Shown: positions 42,797-51,541 of the stretch, piece by piece
Numbering within the stretch: position 1 is the stretch's first letter
Layout: every line of letters begins with the position of its first letter
Source of the DNA: Lachnospiraceae bacterium
GTDB taxonomy: Bacteria > Bacillota > Clostridia > Lachnospirales > Lachnospiraceae
Assembly (NCBI GenBank): GCA_017619635.1
Contig: JAFZRZ010000072.1
Location: 1-64,000 of the forward strand
Direction of reading: 5' to 3'
DNA length: 64,000 nucleotides
The notes under the pieces: generated by a model
Seen by the model: only the letters and a program-made list of their open reading frames with translations
The model's database searches: none
What the model was told of the DNA's origin: nothing
Position numbers and translations under genes: made by a program

Positions 42797-44071
42797 ATGA
42801 TAAAAGCTGTAGTAGGCGCCAACTGGGGTGATGAAGGCAAGGGCAAGATAACAGACATGCTTGCCGAGAAGGCCGACATAATCGTTAGATTCCAGGGCGG
42901 AGCGAATGCAGGTCATACGATCGTGAACAAATACGGAAAGTTTGCACTTCACACTTTACCGTCAGGTGTTTTCTACGATCATACAACAAGTGTAATAGGA
43001 AACGGTGTGGCTCTTAACATACCGATCCTTTTTGGTGAGATCAACTCTCTTATCGAGAGAGGCGTTCCCATGCCAAAGATCATGATAAGCGACAGAGCAC
43101 AGATCGTAATGCCTTATCACATTCTCTTTGATCAGTATGAAGAGGAGAGACTCGCAGGTAAGTCTTTCGGATCTACAAAGTCCGGTATAGCACCTTTTTA
43201 TTCTGATAAATATGCTAAGATCGGTTTCCAGGTAAATGAGCTCTTTGATGAGGACAAGCTCAAAGAAAAGGTTGAGAGTGTCATCGTAACAAAGAACGTT
43301 ATCCTTGAGCACCTTTATCACAAGCCGCTTCTTGATGCCGATGAGCTTCTTAAGACTCTTCATGAATACAGAGATATGGTTGCTCCTTATGTCGGTGATG
43401 TATCAAGCTTTTTGTGCAAGGCAAATGCTGAGGGTAAGACGATCCTTTTAGAGGGTCAGCTTGGAACATTAAAGGATCCCGACCACGGAATCTATCCGAT
43501 GGTAACATCTTCATCAACACTGGCTGCTTTCGGTGCTATCGGTGCGGGACTTCCTCCTTATGATATAAAGCAGATTGTTACCGTATGTAAGGCATACTCA
43601 TCAGCAGTAGGTGCAGGTGCATTCGTTTCAGAGATATTCGGAGACGAGGCTGATGAATTAAGAAGAAGAGGCGGTGACGGCGGTGAGTATGGTGCAACAA
43701 CAGGACGTCCCAGAAGAATGGGATGGTTCGACTGTGTCGCTTCAAAGTACGGCTGCAGACTTCAGGGTACTACAGATGTCGCATTCACAGTAATCGATGT
43801 ACTCGGATATCTTGATGAGATCCCTGTATGTACGGCATATGAGATAGACGGTGAGGTTACAACAGACTTCCCTGTTACTCACAAGCTTGAGAAGGCTAAA
43901 CCCGTTATCGAGACCCTTCCCGGATGGAAATGTGATATCCGCGGAATAAAGAAATATGAGGATCTTCCCGAGAACTGCAGAAACTATATCGAGTTTATAG
44001 AGAAGCATATCGGATTCCCTATCACCATGGTAAGTAACGGACCTAGCAGGGATGATATCATCTACAGATAA
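42797..44071 (+). CDS. purA: Adenylosuccinate synthetase
   Basis: 424 residues from ATG 42797 (GGAGG at 42785; an ATG five bases earlier runs into a stop). N-terminus VVGANWGDEGKGK is the GTP-binding loop, GGANAGHT the IMP-binding region, and the C-terminal part has the FPVTHKLEKA and LPENCRNYIEF(I)E segments. It makes adenylosuccinate from IMP and aspartate on the way to AMP. Stands alone with its own upstream region of 110 bp. Confidence 0.95.
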   Translation: MIKAVVGANWGDEGKGKITDMLAEKADIIVRFQGGANAGHTIVNKYGKFALHTLPSGVFYDHTTSVIGNGVALNIPILFGEINSLIERGVPMPKIMISDRAQIVMPYHILFDQYEEERLAGKSFGSTKSGIAPFYSDKYAKIGFQVNELFDEDKLKEKVESVIVTKNVILEHLYHKPLLDADELLKTLHEYRDMVAPYVGDVSSFLCKANAEGKTILLEGQLGTLKDPDHGIYPMVTSSSTLAAFGAIGAGLPPYDIKQIVTVCKAYSSAVGAGAFVSEIFGDEADELRRRGGDGGEYGATTGRPRRMGWFDCVASKYGCRLQGTTDVAFTVIDVLGYLDEIPVCTAYEIDGEVTTDFPVTHKLEKAKPVIETLPGWKCDIRGIKKYEDLPENCRNYIEFIEKHIGFPITMVSNGPSRDDIIYR

Positions 44072-44098
44072 AGTTTGCCTTGTGTAACCGAGCACATC

Positions 44099-44143
44099 AA
44101 AAAAGCCCGAATCTGAGCGCATTTTTTCTTTGAGGTTTGGGCT
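44099..44143 (-). terminator. Hairpin with T6 on the minus strand, overlapping the fba promoter
   Basis: On the - strand the 11-bp stem (44143-44133 with 44114-44104, G-C-rich base AGCCC/GGGCT) is followed by TTTTTT at 44104-44099, so it terminates leftward transcription. No minus gene is visible here. On the + strand it has no T-run, so purA has no clear terminator of its own. Confidence 0.6.
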
Positions 44144-44158
44144 GATTAGTGTTATACT
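44130..44158 (+). promoter_or_regulatory. Promoter of the aldolase gene
   Basis: TTGAGG (44130-44135) and TATACT (44153-44158) with 17 bp between; the start codon is at 44222. The -35 lies in one arm of the minus-strand terminator. Confidence 0.75.
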
Positions 44159-44221
44159 ATGAGCGTATGGTCGTGTGACCAATAAATAAATCATATTTTT
44201 CAAAGAAAGGAAATTAAAATA

Positions 44222-45190
44222 ATGGCTTTAGTTACAACCAAAGAAATGTTTAAGAAAGCTTATGACGGCGGTTATGCTGTAGGTGCTTTCAACGTTAACA
44301 ACATGGAGATAGTTCAGGGTATTACTGAGGCAGCAGGCGAGCTCAAGAGCCCTGTTATCCTTCAGGTTTCAAAGGGAGCACGTGCTTATGCTAACCACAC
44401 ATACCTTGTTAAACTGGTTGAGGCAGCAGTAGCAGAGAATCCTGAGATCCCGATAGCTCTTCACCTTGATCACGGTGATACATTTGAATTATGTAAGAGC
44501 TGTATCGACGGCGGATTCACATCTGTCATGATCGATGCATCTTCTAAGTCTTTCGAAGACAATATCGCACTCACAAAGCAGGTTGTTGAGTACGCTCACG
44601 AGCATGGCGTAGTTGTAGAGGCTGAGCTTGGAACACTTGCTGGTATCGAGGATGAAGTTGTTGTAGAAGCTGGTAATGAAGCTTATACACGTCCTGAAGA
44701 AGTTGAAGAGTTCGTTGACAGAACAGGTTGTGATTCACTTGCGATCGCTATCGGAACAAGCCACGGTGCTTACAAGTTCACAGCTGCACAGTGCACAAGA
44801 AATGCTGATGGCATCCTTGTTCCCCCTCCGCTTCGTTTCGACGTACTTGAGGAGTGCATTAAGAGACTTCCTGGATTCCCGATCGTTCTTCACGGTTCAT
44901 CATCAGTTCCTCAGGAATTCGTTAAGATGGTTAACCAGTACGGCGGAAACATGCCCGATGCTGTAGGTATTCCGGAAGAGCAGCTCCGTCAGGCAGCTAA
45001 GCTTGCTGTATGTAAGATCAATATCGACTCTGATATCCGTCTTGCTATGACAGGTAACATCAGAAAGTACTTTGCAGAGCATCCCGATCACTTCGATCCC
45101 CGTCAGTACCTTAAGCCCGCTCGTCAGGCTGTTAAGGACATGGTTGCTCACAAGATCGTTAACGTTCTTGGTTCAGACGGCAAGGCTTGA
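44222..45190 (+). CDS. fba: Class II fructose-1,6-bisphosphate aldolase
   Basis: 322 residues. Zinc ligands lie in ALHLDHGDT and in GTSHGAYK and VLHGSSSVP; the catalytic Asp is in the LDHGD motif. It splits fructose 1,6-bisphosphate to two triose phosphates in glycolysis and gluconeogenesis. Codon choice (CGT for Arg, GCT, GTT, ATC) differs clearly from the ATA/AGA-rich neighbours, in keeping with high expression. Own promoter and terminator. Confidence 0.94.
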   Translation: MALVTTKEMFKKAYDGGYAVGAFNVNNMEIVQGITEAAGELKSPVILQVSKGARAYANHTYLVKLVEAAVAENPEIPIALHLDHGDTFELCKSCIDGGFTSVMIDASSKSFEDNIALTKQVVEYAHEHGVVVEAELGTLAGIEDEVVVEAGNEAYTRPEEVEEFVDRTGCDSLAIAIGTSHGAYKFTAAQCTRNADGILVPPPLRFDVLEECIKRLPGFPIVLHGSSSVPQEFVKMVNQYGGNMPDAVGIPEEQLRQAAKLAVCKINIDSDIRLAMTGNIRKYFAEHPDHFDPRQYLKPARQAVKDMVAHKIVNVLGSDGKA

Positions 45191-45212
45191 TAGATACCAT
45201 TTAGTAAAGATG

Positions 45213-45246
45213 ATTGCTGCACCTAAAGCGGGTGCAGCAATTTTTG
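45213..45246 (+). terminator. Rho-independent terminator of fba
   Basis: ATTGCTGCACC (45213-45223) and GGTGCAGCAAT (45231-45241) form a perfect 11-bp stem followed by T4-G. Very strong. Confidence 0.93.
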
Positions 45247-45274
45247 AATAAGACAGTTTAAGGAGGTTGCTGTT

Positions 45275-45496
45275 ATGGATGTTATGGCAAAGGTAAACGA
45301 GATAGTTGACAAGGTTCAGAAGGATCCCAAGTTTAAGGATGAGTTCAAGAAAGATCCCGTAAAGGCTGTAGAGTCTGTTATTGGGGTTGATCTTCCCGAT
45401 GATATGGTCAATAAGGTTGTTGCAGGTGTAAAGGGTAAGGTTACACTGGACAATGCGGCAGGCATTGTTGATACATTAAAGGGGCTTGTAAAATAG
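45275..45496 (+). CDS. Small Nif11-like conserved protein of unknown function
   Basis: 73 residues, acidic/lysine-rich and helical. The FKKDPVKAVESVIGVDLPDDMVN stretch resembles the Nif11/nitrile-hydratase-like leader fold that fronts many RiPP precursors, but there is no double-Gly cleavage site and no core peptide after it, and no modification enzyme nearby. AAGGAGG 12 bp before ATG 45275 and a strong terminator after show that it is a real single gene. Its function is unknown. Confidence 0.75.
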   Translation: MDVMAKVNEIVDKVQKDPKFKDEFKKDPVKAVESVIGVDLPDDMVNKVVAGVKGKVTLDNAAGIVDTLKGLVK

Positions 45497-45509
45497 ATAG
45501 ATAAAACAA

Positions 45510-45537
45510 AACCGGCGGAGTGATCCGTCGGTTTTTT
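45510..45537. terminator. Bidirectional terminator between the small protein and channel genes
   Basis: AACCGGCGGA (45510-45519), loop GTGA, TCCGTCGGTT (45524-45533), then T4 on the + strand. On the - strand the same stem is followed by TTTTGTTTT, so it also serves the convergent channel gene. Confidence 0.9.
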
Positions 45538-45556
45538 AGTCTAATATATTTATTGA

Positions 45557-46510
45557 TCATCGCCTAAGATATATGACAAGTTCATCGCCTTCTTTTAAGC
45601 GGCTGTTGTCTTTAGGATCGATCGCTTTTTCGTTTCTGAAGATATTTATTATCTCCATCTGCGGTGGAAGAATCACTTCCCCTACCTTCATACCTATCCA
45701 GGGATGTCCTTCCTTAAGGGTGGGTGTCACAAAGTTGATAGCCTTATCATCAATATTGCCGCCATCTTTTAAGTGGCTGTATCTGTCAACGAAAGCCGCA
45801 CTGATGATACCGGTAGGTATCGCAACAAGTCCAACTCCCAAAAACGAGATGAGTATCGCGAGTATCTTACCTACTGTTGTTATGGGATACACATCACCGT
45901 AACCAATGGTAAGAAGCGTTGAAGCGGACCACCATAAGCCTGAGAAAGCATTTTTGAAAAGCTCAGGCTGAGCCTCATGCTCGACGCTGTACATGCACAT
46001 GCTAGTTGCCATCATGAATATGATGATTATGCACATGGACGATATGAGCTGATCTTTCTTTTCACTTACTACATCAATTATGACATTGAACGCATCATAC
46101 TGCGCATTTATCCTGAAGAGCTTGAATATCCTTATTACCCTGAATATCCTGAATGCCACAGCACCTGCCGGGAAGAACACGGGAAGGAAATAGGGGAGGA
46201 AGGATAAAAGATCCACCAGTCCCGAAGCCGAGAAGGCAAAACTCAAAGCTGCCCTTCCTTTACTTTTGTCAGGATAAAGATATTCCGAAGTCCATAACCT
46301 TAAGATGTATTCGACAGCAAATATGATGACAGTCACAAGCTCGATCGTATCAAGGAGTTTCTCATGACCGAGCGCCTGTTCAAAGGTACTGAAGAATGTG
46401 ACAAAAAGATTAAGGACTATCACAACGACTATCACGATATCAAAAGCAAAACTCGGAATATCGTTTTTGGATCCGATCTGTATGATGTTGAATAGTTTCT
46501 TCTTATTCAT
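45557..46510 (-). CDS. Voltage-gated-type potassium channel with RCK-C domain
   Basis: 317 residues. Six membrane helices are visible. The S4-like segment FRIFRVIRIFKLFR carries regularly spaced Arg/Lys, the pore reads TLLTIGYGDVYP with the K+ selectivity filter TIGYGD, and S6 follows. The C-terminal ~70 residues resemble a TrkA-C/RCK-C regulatory domain. It would conduct K+ across the plasma membrane, possibly voltage- or ligand-gated. Translated from a - strand operon with proC (12 bp apart). Confidence 0.88.
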   Translation of the reverse strand: MNKKKLFNIIQIGSKNDIPSFAFDIVIVVVIVLNLFVTFFSTFEQALGHEKLLDTIELVTVIIFAVEYILRLWTSEYLYPDKSKGRAALSFAFSASGLVDLLSFLPYFLPVFFPAGAVAFRIFRVIRIFKLFRINAQYDAFNVIIDVVSEKKDQLISSMCIIIIFMMATSMCMYSVEHEAQPELFKNAFSGLWWSASTLLTIGYGDVYPITTVGKILAILISFLGVGLVAIPTGIISAAFVDRYSHLKDGGNIDDKAINFVTPTLKEGHPWIGMKVGEVILPPQMEIINIFRNEKAIDPKDNSRLKEGDELVIYLRR

Positions 46511-46522
46511 ATATTCATCCGA

Positions 46523-47314
46523 TCATTTTATTTTTTTGAAATCCATTATCGCATCAATAGAACTTATGCATGCACTTCTTAAACCTTTCTCCTCGAGAGT
46601 TGCAACACCTCTTATCGTTGTTCCGTTCGGAGAGCATACTGCATCTTTTAATACTCCGGGATGCTCATTGGTTGACTGCTGGAGCTTTGCACTGCCAAGC
46701 ATGGTCTGAGATATCAGTCTGTAAGCCATATCCCTGCCTATACCGTATTTAACTGCTGCATCGGCATAAGCTTCCATTACAAGGTCCATGAAAGCGGGAC
46801 CGCAGCCTGATATGGCACCGCCTATACCCATTAAGTTTGTGGGAAGTGTCTCCACGGTTCCAAGGGATGCAAAGATATCTTTTATATATGTAGCTTCCGC
46901 ATCTGAAAGAGAGTTCCTTGACTCAAAGAGCATCACACCCTCACCTACCATTGCGGGAGTGTTTGGCATTATGCACTGTATGCGTACTTTATCACCGAGT
47001 ATCTCTTCAAATGTATCAAAAGTCCATCCTGCAGCTATGGAAACAAGTGCTTTGCCTGTAAGATCAGTTTTAATCTGATCAAGCACATCCTTTATCTGAT
47101 AAGGCTTGCAGGCGATGATCACTATATCGCCGTTTTTGGCTGCATCTACAGCACTGTCACAGGGCGTGAACCCTATCTTCGAGCTGTTTTTGATGAGTTT
47201 TTCCTTAGTGGGAGCGTATGCATACATATCTGAAGCATTAACCTTTCCACTGTTAATGAAACCCTGCGCGATTGCCTGCGCCATATTTCCCATTCCTATA
47301 AAACTGATCTTCAT
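46523..47314 (-). CDS. proC: Pyrroline-5-carboxylate reductase
   Basis: 263 residues from ATG 47314 (AAAGGGGAATGAT upstream); 25 codons of earlier open frame are rejected as they precede the Rossmann start. KISFIGMGNMAQAI is the NAD(P)H loop, SAAGWTFDTFEEI and MPNTPAMVGEG are the family blocks, and VCSPNGTTIRGVATLE is the C-terminal signature (usual PGGTT...L E). It makes proline from pyrroline-5-carboxylate. The reading PNGTT instead of PGGTT is a minor variant. Confidence 0.92.
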   Translation of the reverse strand: MKISFIGMGNMAQAIAQGFINSGKVNASDMYAYAPTKEKLIKNSSKIGFTPCDSAVDAAKNGDIVIIACKPYQIKDVLDQIKTDLTGKALVSIAAGWTFDTFEEILGDKVRIQCIMPNTPAMVGEGVMLFESRNSLSDAEATYIKDIFASLGTVETLPTNLMGIGGAISGCGPAFMDLVMEAYADAAVKYGIGRDMAYRLISQTMLGSAKLQQSTNEHPGVLKDAVCSPNGTTIRGVATLEEKGLRSACISSIDAIMDFKKIK

Positions 47315-47429
47315 ATCATTCCCCTTTACATGAGTTTGTTCATTTATATAGTAGTTTATCCCATTTGCATGGATTTGAAAACTGTTCAAAAATGTTCATC
47401 TAAAAAATGAAAAGATTTCAATTTTTCAC

Positions 47430-47457
47430 TTTACATCGTAAATGGGCTGTGTATAAT
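47430..47457 (+). promoter_or_regulatory. Promoter of the 2-oxoacid:ferredoxin oxidoreductase operon
   Basis: TTTACA (47430-47435) and TATAAT (47452-47457), 16 bp apart, 57 bp before the first start codon, in a very AT-rich divergent region with proC. Confidence 0.75.
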
Positions 47458-47514
47458 AGACGATGGTGAATAAAAATCAAAATAAAGATGAAAGCAATTC
47501 ATTAGGAGTAGGAA

Positions 47515-48123
47515 ATGAGTAATCAGACATTGGAGATCAGATGGCACGGAAGAGGCGGACAGGGTGCCAAAACAGCAGCTCTTCTTTTGGCGGATGTGGC
47601 ATGGAAGACCGGTGCACATGTACAGGGATTCCCTGAGTACGGTCCGGAAAGAATGGGAGCTCCCATCACTGCATACAACCGTATCAGCAGGGATGCGATA
47701 AGAGTACACAGCAATATCTACACTCCCGACCTTGTTGTGGTTGTTGACGAGACACTGTTAGAGAGTGTTGATGTTACGGCGGGACTGAGTAAAGACGGAG
47801 CGATCATCATAAATACCGCAAAGAGCAAAGACGAGGTAATGCCTCATCTGAAAGGATTTGAGGGTGCGGTATATGTTGTAGATGCCAGAAAGATATCTGT
47901 GGAGACACTTGGAAAGTATTTTCCCAACTCACCCATGTTAGCTGCCGCAGTAGCTGTCAGCCGTGTAATGGACAAGGATGAGTTTATAAAGGAAATGAGA
48001 AGCTCATATGAGCATAAGTTCGCAAAGAAGCCCGAAGTTATAGAAGGAAACATGCAGGCGCTCATACAGACATTTGACGCACTTGAGGATGACCTTAAGG
48101 GATCAAAGGGACTTATAGCATAG
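47515..48123 (+). CDS. 2-oxoacid:ferredoxin oxidoreductase gamma subunit
   Basis: 202 residues. IRWHGRGGQGAKTAALLLA is the start typical of the POR/KOR/VOR gamma chain, and FPEYGPERMGAPI follows. In the four-subunit oxidoreductases it packs against the alpha subunit and takes part in CoA binding. The operon order gamma-delta-alpha-beta is that of archaeal and Thermotoga pyruvate oxidoreductases. Whether pyruvate or a branched-chain 2-oxoacid is used is not clear from this subunit. Confidence 0.9.
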   Translation: MSNQTLEIRWHGRGGQGAKTAALLLADVAWKTGAHVQGFPEYGPERMGAPITAYNRISRDAIRVHSNIYTPDLVVVVDETLLESVDVTAGLSKDGAIIINTAKSKDEVMPHLKGFEGAVYVVDARKISVETLGKYFPNSPMLAAAVAVSRVMDKDEFIKEMRSSYEHKFAKKPEVIEGNMQALIQTFDALEDDLKGSKGLIA

Positions 48124-48144
48124 ATTATAGATAAGGAATATATT

Positions 48145-48447
48145 ATGAGAACAGATGTAAGCAAGATAAACGAACAGTCGCCTTATCAGGACCTCACAAA
48201 AGGTCTTCATATGTATGCGGCTGCCACTTCAAAGAGTTTTAACACCGGTGAGTGGAGAACAAACACTCCGGTATTCTATGCAGAGAAATGCAAGCAGTGT
48301 CTGCTTTGTGTTCCTGTATGTCCTGACAGCAGCATTCCTGTAGTGGACTGCAGAAGACAGGATTTTGATTACGATCACTGCAAGGGTTGCGGAATATGCG
48401 TAAAGGCATGTCCCTTTGGTGCGATCGAGATGAGGGAGGGACAGTAA
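48145..48447 (+). CDS. 2-oxoacid:ferredoxin oxidoreductase delta (ferredoxin) subunit
   Basis: 100 residues. Two [4Fe-4S] motifs, CKQCLLCVPVCP and CKGCGICVKACP, close to the C-terminus as in PorD. It carries electrons from thiamine diphosphate toward external ferredoxin. It overlaps none of its neighbours and is 1 bp from the alpha gene. Confidence 0.92.
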   Translation: MRTDVSKINEQSPYQDLTKGLHMYAAATSKSFNTGEWRTNTPVFYAEKCKQCLLCVPVCPDSSIPVVDCRRQDFDYDHCKGCGICVKACPFGAIEMREGQ

Positions 48448-48448
48448 G

Positions 48449-49642
48449 ATGGCTATCAGAGACAGAATGAGCGGAAATGAAGCCGTGGCTTTTGCAATCA
48501 AGCAGGTTAATCCCGATGTCATGCCCGCATTCCCCATAACACCTTCGACTGAGATACCACAGCTCGTATCAACATATATAGCAAACGGAGACTGTGATAC
48601 AGAGTTCATACCAGTAGAGAGTGAACACTCATCAATGAGTGCGACTATCGGAGCTGAGGCAGCAGGTGCAAGAAGCCTTACCGCAACATCAAGCTGCGGA
48701 CTTGCACTTATGTGGGAGGAGCTTTTGCTCGCCGCATCAAACCGTATGCCCTGTGTACTCGCACTTGTAAACAGAACATTATCAGGTCCCATCAACATCA
48801 ACTGTGATCATACCGACGGTATGGGCGCAAGAGATACGGGATGGATCCAGATCTATGCAGAGAACAATCAGGAGGCTTATGACAATTTCATCCAGGCATA
48901 TCCCATAGCAGAGGATGAGAGAGTACAGCTGCCTGTAATGATATGTCAGGACGGTTTCATCACAAGCCATGCCGTAGAGAACATAGAACTTTTAGAGGAT
49001 GACAAGGTAAGTTCGTTTGTCGGAACATACAATCCTCAGGAATATCTCTTAAAGCCCGGCGAACCCATGGCAATGGGACCTTACAGTGTATCCAACTATG
49101 CGATGGAAGCAAGAAAGAACCAGGAGCTTGCTCTTGAGGCTTCAAAGGAAGTCATAGTTGAGGTGGCAAAGAAGTATAAGGAGCTGACAGGCAGAGGCTT
49201 TGAGCTCTTTGAGGAATACAGGACAGAGGATGCCGACTATGTGATGGTCATCATCGGTTCAGCTGCAGGTACCGCAAAGCAGGCAGTGGATGACATGCGT
49301 GCAAAAGGAAAGAAAGTCGGAGTCATAAAGTTAAGAGTGTTCAGACCCTTCCCTGCTTACGAGCTGGCACATGCATTAAAGAACTGCAAGGCAGTTGCCA
49401 TCATGGACAGATGCGAGAGCTACAACGGAAACGGTGGACCTCTCGGAAGTGAGATCATGGCAGGTCTTTACAGAGAGCGTATATATATAGAAGCAGTCAA
49501 TTACATATATGGTCTTGCCGGCAGAGATTTCACGGTTGATCATGTATACGCTATCTTTGATGAACTCGAAGATGCGGTTGTAAACGGTAAGAAACCTGAG
49601 CAGTTTAAGTACATAGGCCTCAGGGATGCAATGACCAGATAA
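48449..49642 (+). CDS. 2-oxoacid:ferredoxin oxidoreductase alpha subunit
   Basis: 397 residues. N-terminus GNEAVAFAIKQVNPDVMPAFPITPSTEI matches PorA, with EHSSMSATIGAEAAGARSLTATSS as the pyrimidine-binding region. The C-terminal domain II (VMVIIGSAAGTAKQAVDDM...GVIKLRVFRPFP) is that of PorA proteins. It forms the active centre with beta. Confidence 0.92.
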   Translation: MAIRDRMSGNEAVAFAIKQVNPDVMPAFPITPSTEIPQLVSTYIANGDCDTEFIPVESEHSSMSATIGAEAAGARSLTATSSCGLALMWEELLLAASNRMPCVLALVNRTLSGPININCDHTDGMGARDTGWIQIYAENNQEAYDNFIQAYPIAEDERVQLPVMICQDGFITSHAVENIELLEDDKVSSFVGTYNPQEYLLKPGEPMAMGPYSVSNYAMEARKNQELALEASKEVIVEVAKKYKELTGRGFELFEEYRTEDADYVMVIIGSAAGTAKQAVDDMRAKGKKVGVIKLRVFRPFPAYELAHALKNCKAVAIMDRCESYNGNGGPLGSEIMAGLYRERIYIEAVNYIYGLAGRDFTVDHVYAIFDELEDAVVNGKKPEQFKYIGLRDAMTR

Positions 49643-49656
49643 TACGGAGCGTTAAG

Positions 49657-50601
49657 ATGAGTAAATATAATTTTAAAGAAGCAATGAACAAACCGGAGCG
49701 TCTTGCACCGGGACATCGTATGTGTGCAGGCTGCGGTGCCACGATAGCCGTAAGAGGTGTACTTCGTGCACTCCATGAGGGAGACAGGGCTGTTATAGGT
49801 AATGCTACAGGCTGTCTGGAGGTTTCTACCTACATGTATCCCTATACAGCATGGGAAGACAGCTATATCCATAACGCGTTTGAAAATGCGGGAGCAACAT
49901 TGAGCGGTGTTGAGACAGCCTACAAGGCACTTAAGAAGAGAGGACGCCTGCCTGAAGAAGAGAACTTCAAGTTCATAACATTCGGCGGAGACGGCGGTAC
50001 TTATGATATAGGATTCCAGTCACTTTCGGGTGCAATGGAGCGTGGACATGACATGGTCTATGTATGTTACGACAACGGAGCATACATGAACACAGGAATA
50101 CAGAGATCAAGTGCAACTCCCATGTTTGCAGACACAACGACAACTCCTGTCGGAAAGCAGAGTAACGGTAAGATGCAAAACCGCAAAGATCTTGCGAGCA
50201 TCATAGCCGATCACGATGTGGCTTACGTTGCACAGACAACTCTTACACAGGATTTCAAGGATCTGTATGTGAAGAGTGAGAAAGCGATCTATACCGAAGG
50301 TGCAGCATTTTTAAATGTCCTTGCACCCTGTCCGAGAGGATGGAGATATGAGACGAGCGATATCATGAAGATATGCAAGCTCGCTATGGAGACATGTTAC
50401 TGGCCGTTATTTGAAGTGGATCACGGCAAGTGGACATTGAGCTATGAACCCAAAAAGAAACTTCCCATCGAGGATTTCTTAAGAGAACAGGGAAGATTCA
50501 AGCATTTGTTCAAGCCCGGAAACGAGGATCTTATCGAGCAGTTCCAGGCAGAGGTAGACCGCAGATGGGAAGATCTGCAGTACAAATGTGCAAAAGGATA
50601 A
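49657..50601 (+). CDS. 2-oxoacid:ferredoxin oxidoreductase beta subunit (TPP-binding)
   Basis: 314 residues. CAGCGATI near the N-terminus and GDGGTYDIG as the thiamine diphosphate/Mg site, then CYDNGAYMNTGIQRSS, all typical of PorB. Conserved Cys residues (HRMCAGCG, ATGCLE, and CP near 275) bind the proximal [4Fe-4S] cluster. Oxidative decarboxylation of pyruvate to acetyl-CoA is the most likely reaction. Confidence 0.93.
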   Translation: MSKYNFKEAMNKPERLAPGHRMCAGCGATIAVRGVLRALHEGDRAVIGNATGCLEVSTYMYPYTAWEDSYIHNAFENAGATLSGVETAYKALKKRGRLPEEENFKFITFGGDGGTYDIGFQSLSGAMERGHDMVYVCYDNGAYMNTGIQRSSATPMFADTTTTPVGKQSNGKMQNRKDLASIIADHDVAYVAQTTLTQDFKDLYVKSEKAIYTEGAAFLNVLAPCPRGWRYETSDIMKICKLAMETCYWPLFEVDHGKWTLSYEPKKKLPIEDFLREQGRFKHLFKPGNEDLIEQFQAEVDRRWEDLQYKCAKG

Positions 50602-50610
50602 TGTGATCAT

Positions 50611-51477
50611 ATGACTTTACTGACCTATCAGGTGTTTAAGACCGTGGCCGATATCGGAAGCTTCAGAAAAGCAGCCGACATCCTGGGATTAACCCCTTCG
50701 GCTATAAGCCATGCCATATCTTCCATGGAAGCCGAGCTTGGATTCTCGGTCCTTACAAGAAACAAGAACGGTGTTACACTGACCAACTACGGGGAACATC
50801 TTCTTCCTTATGTGAATGCGGTCTTAAACAGTGATGAATCATTACGGCAGTTTATTGCCCAGACCAACGGTCTCAAGACAGGAAAAGTTAAGATAGGTGT
50901 TTTCTCAAGCGTATGTACCAACTGGCTTCCGGATATCATGAGCTCCTTTGAGGAAAAATATCCCGGGATAAAGATCGAGGTTTACCAGGGATCTTATGAT
51001 GAGGTCGCATTCTGGATAAAGAACGGAGTTGTCGACCTGGGATTCTTGTCGGTATCAAGTGCGGGAGACATCCCGATAGAGCCTTTGTGTGAGGATCCTC
51101 TTTTATGTGTGCTCCCCAAGGATATGAAACCTCAGGGAGAATACATAGAGATAGATGAGATGCGCGGACACAGTTTCGTTACTCAGAGAGAGTGTACTGA
51201 TGCCGATATACAGAACTTCCTTAAGGAGAACAATCTGACAGTCCAGTCGAGCTATCACGTTGTTGACGACCTTTCAACAGTTAAACTCGTGGAAAAAGGA
51301 TTCGGTATATGTCTGATGCCAAAGCTGTGCATGAACGACATCCCGTATGATGTCAACATCTATCCTTTAAGAGGCAATCCCTGCAGGATAATAGGAATAG
51401 CAGCTCTGAATCCTGAGTTTATGGCACCCGCGGTACGCACCATGTACAATCACATCATAGAAAAATATAAGAATTGA
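50611..51477 (+). CDS. LysR-family transcriptional regulator
   Basis: 288 residues. Residues 1-60 have the LysR HTH (FKTVADIGSFRKAADILGLTPSAISHAISSMEAELG). The remainder is the two-lobed effector-binding domain. ATG 50611 is 9 bp behind porB, so it is co-transcribed and is likely to regulate the oxidoreductase operon. Ligand unknown. Confidence 0.86.
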   Translation: MTLLTYQVFKTVADIGSFRKAADILGLTPSAISHAISSMEAELGFSVLTRNKNGVTLTNYGEHLLPYVNAVLNSDESLRQFIAQTNGLKTGKVKIGVFSSVCTNWLPDIMSSFEEKYPGIKIEVYQGSYDEVAFWIKNGVVDLGFLSVSSAGDIPIEPLCEDPLLCVLPKDMKPQGEYIEIDEMRGHSFVTQRECTDADIQNFLKENNLTVQSSYHVVDDLSTVKLVEKGFGICLMPKLCMNDIPYDVNIYPLRGNPCRIIGIAALNPEFMAPAVRTMYNHIIEKYKN

Positions 51478-51541
51478 CGTAAAAGACTATGTTTGGTAAG
51501 ATGAAAAAGACTTGGCTTTGAATATAGGAAGGTTTTATATT

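Noticed and set aside
45275..45496. RiPP precursor call for the Nif11-like small protein
   Set aside because: No core peptide, no GG cleavage site and no modifying enzyme within reach.
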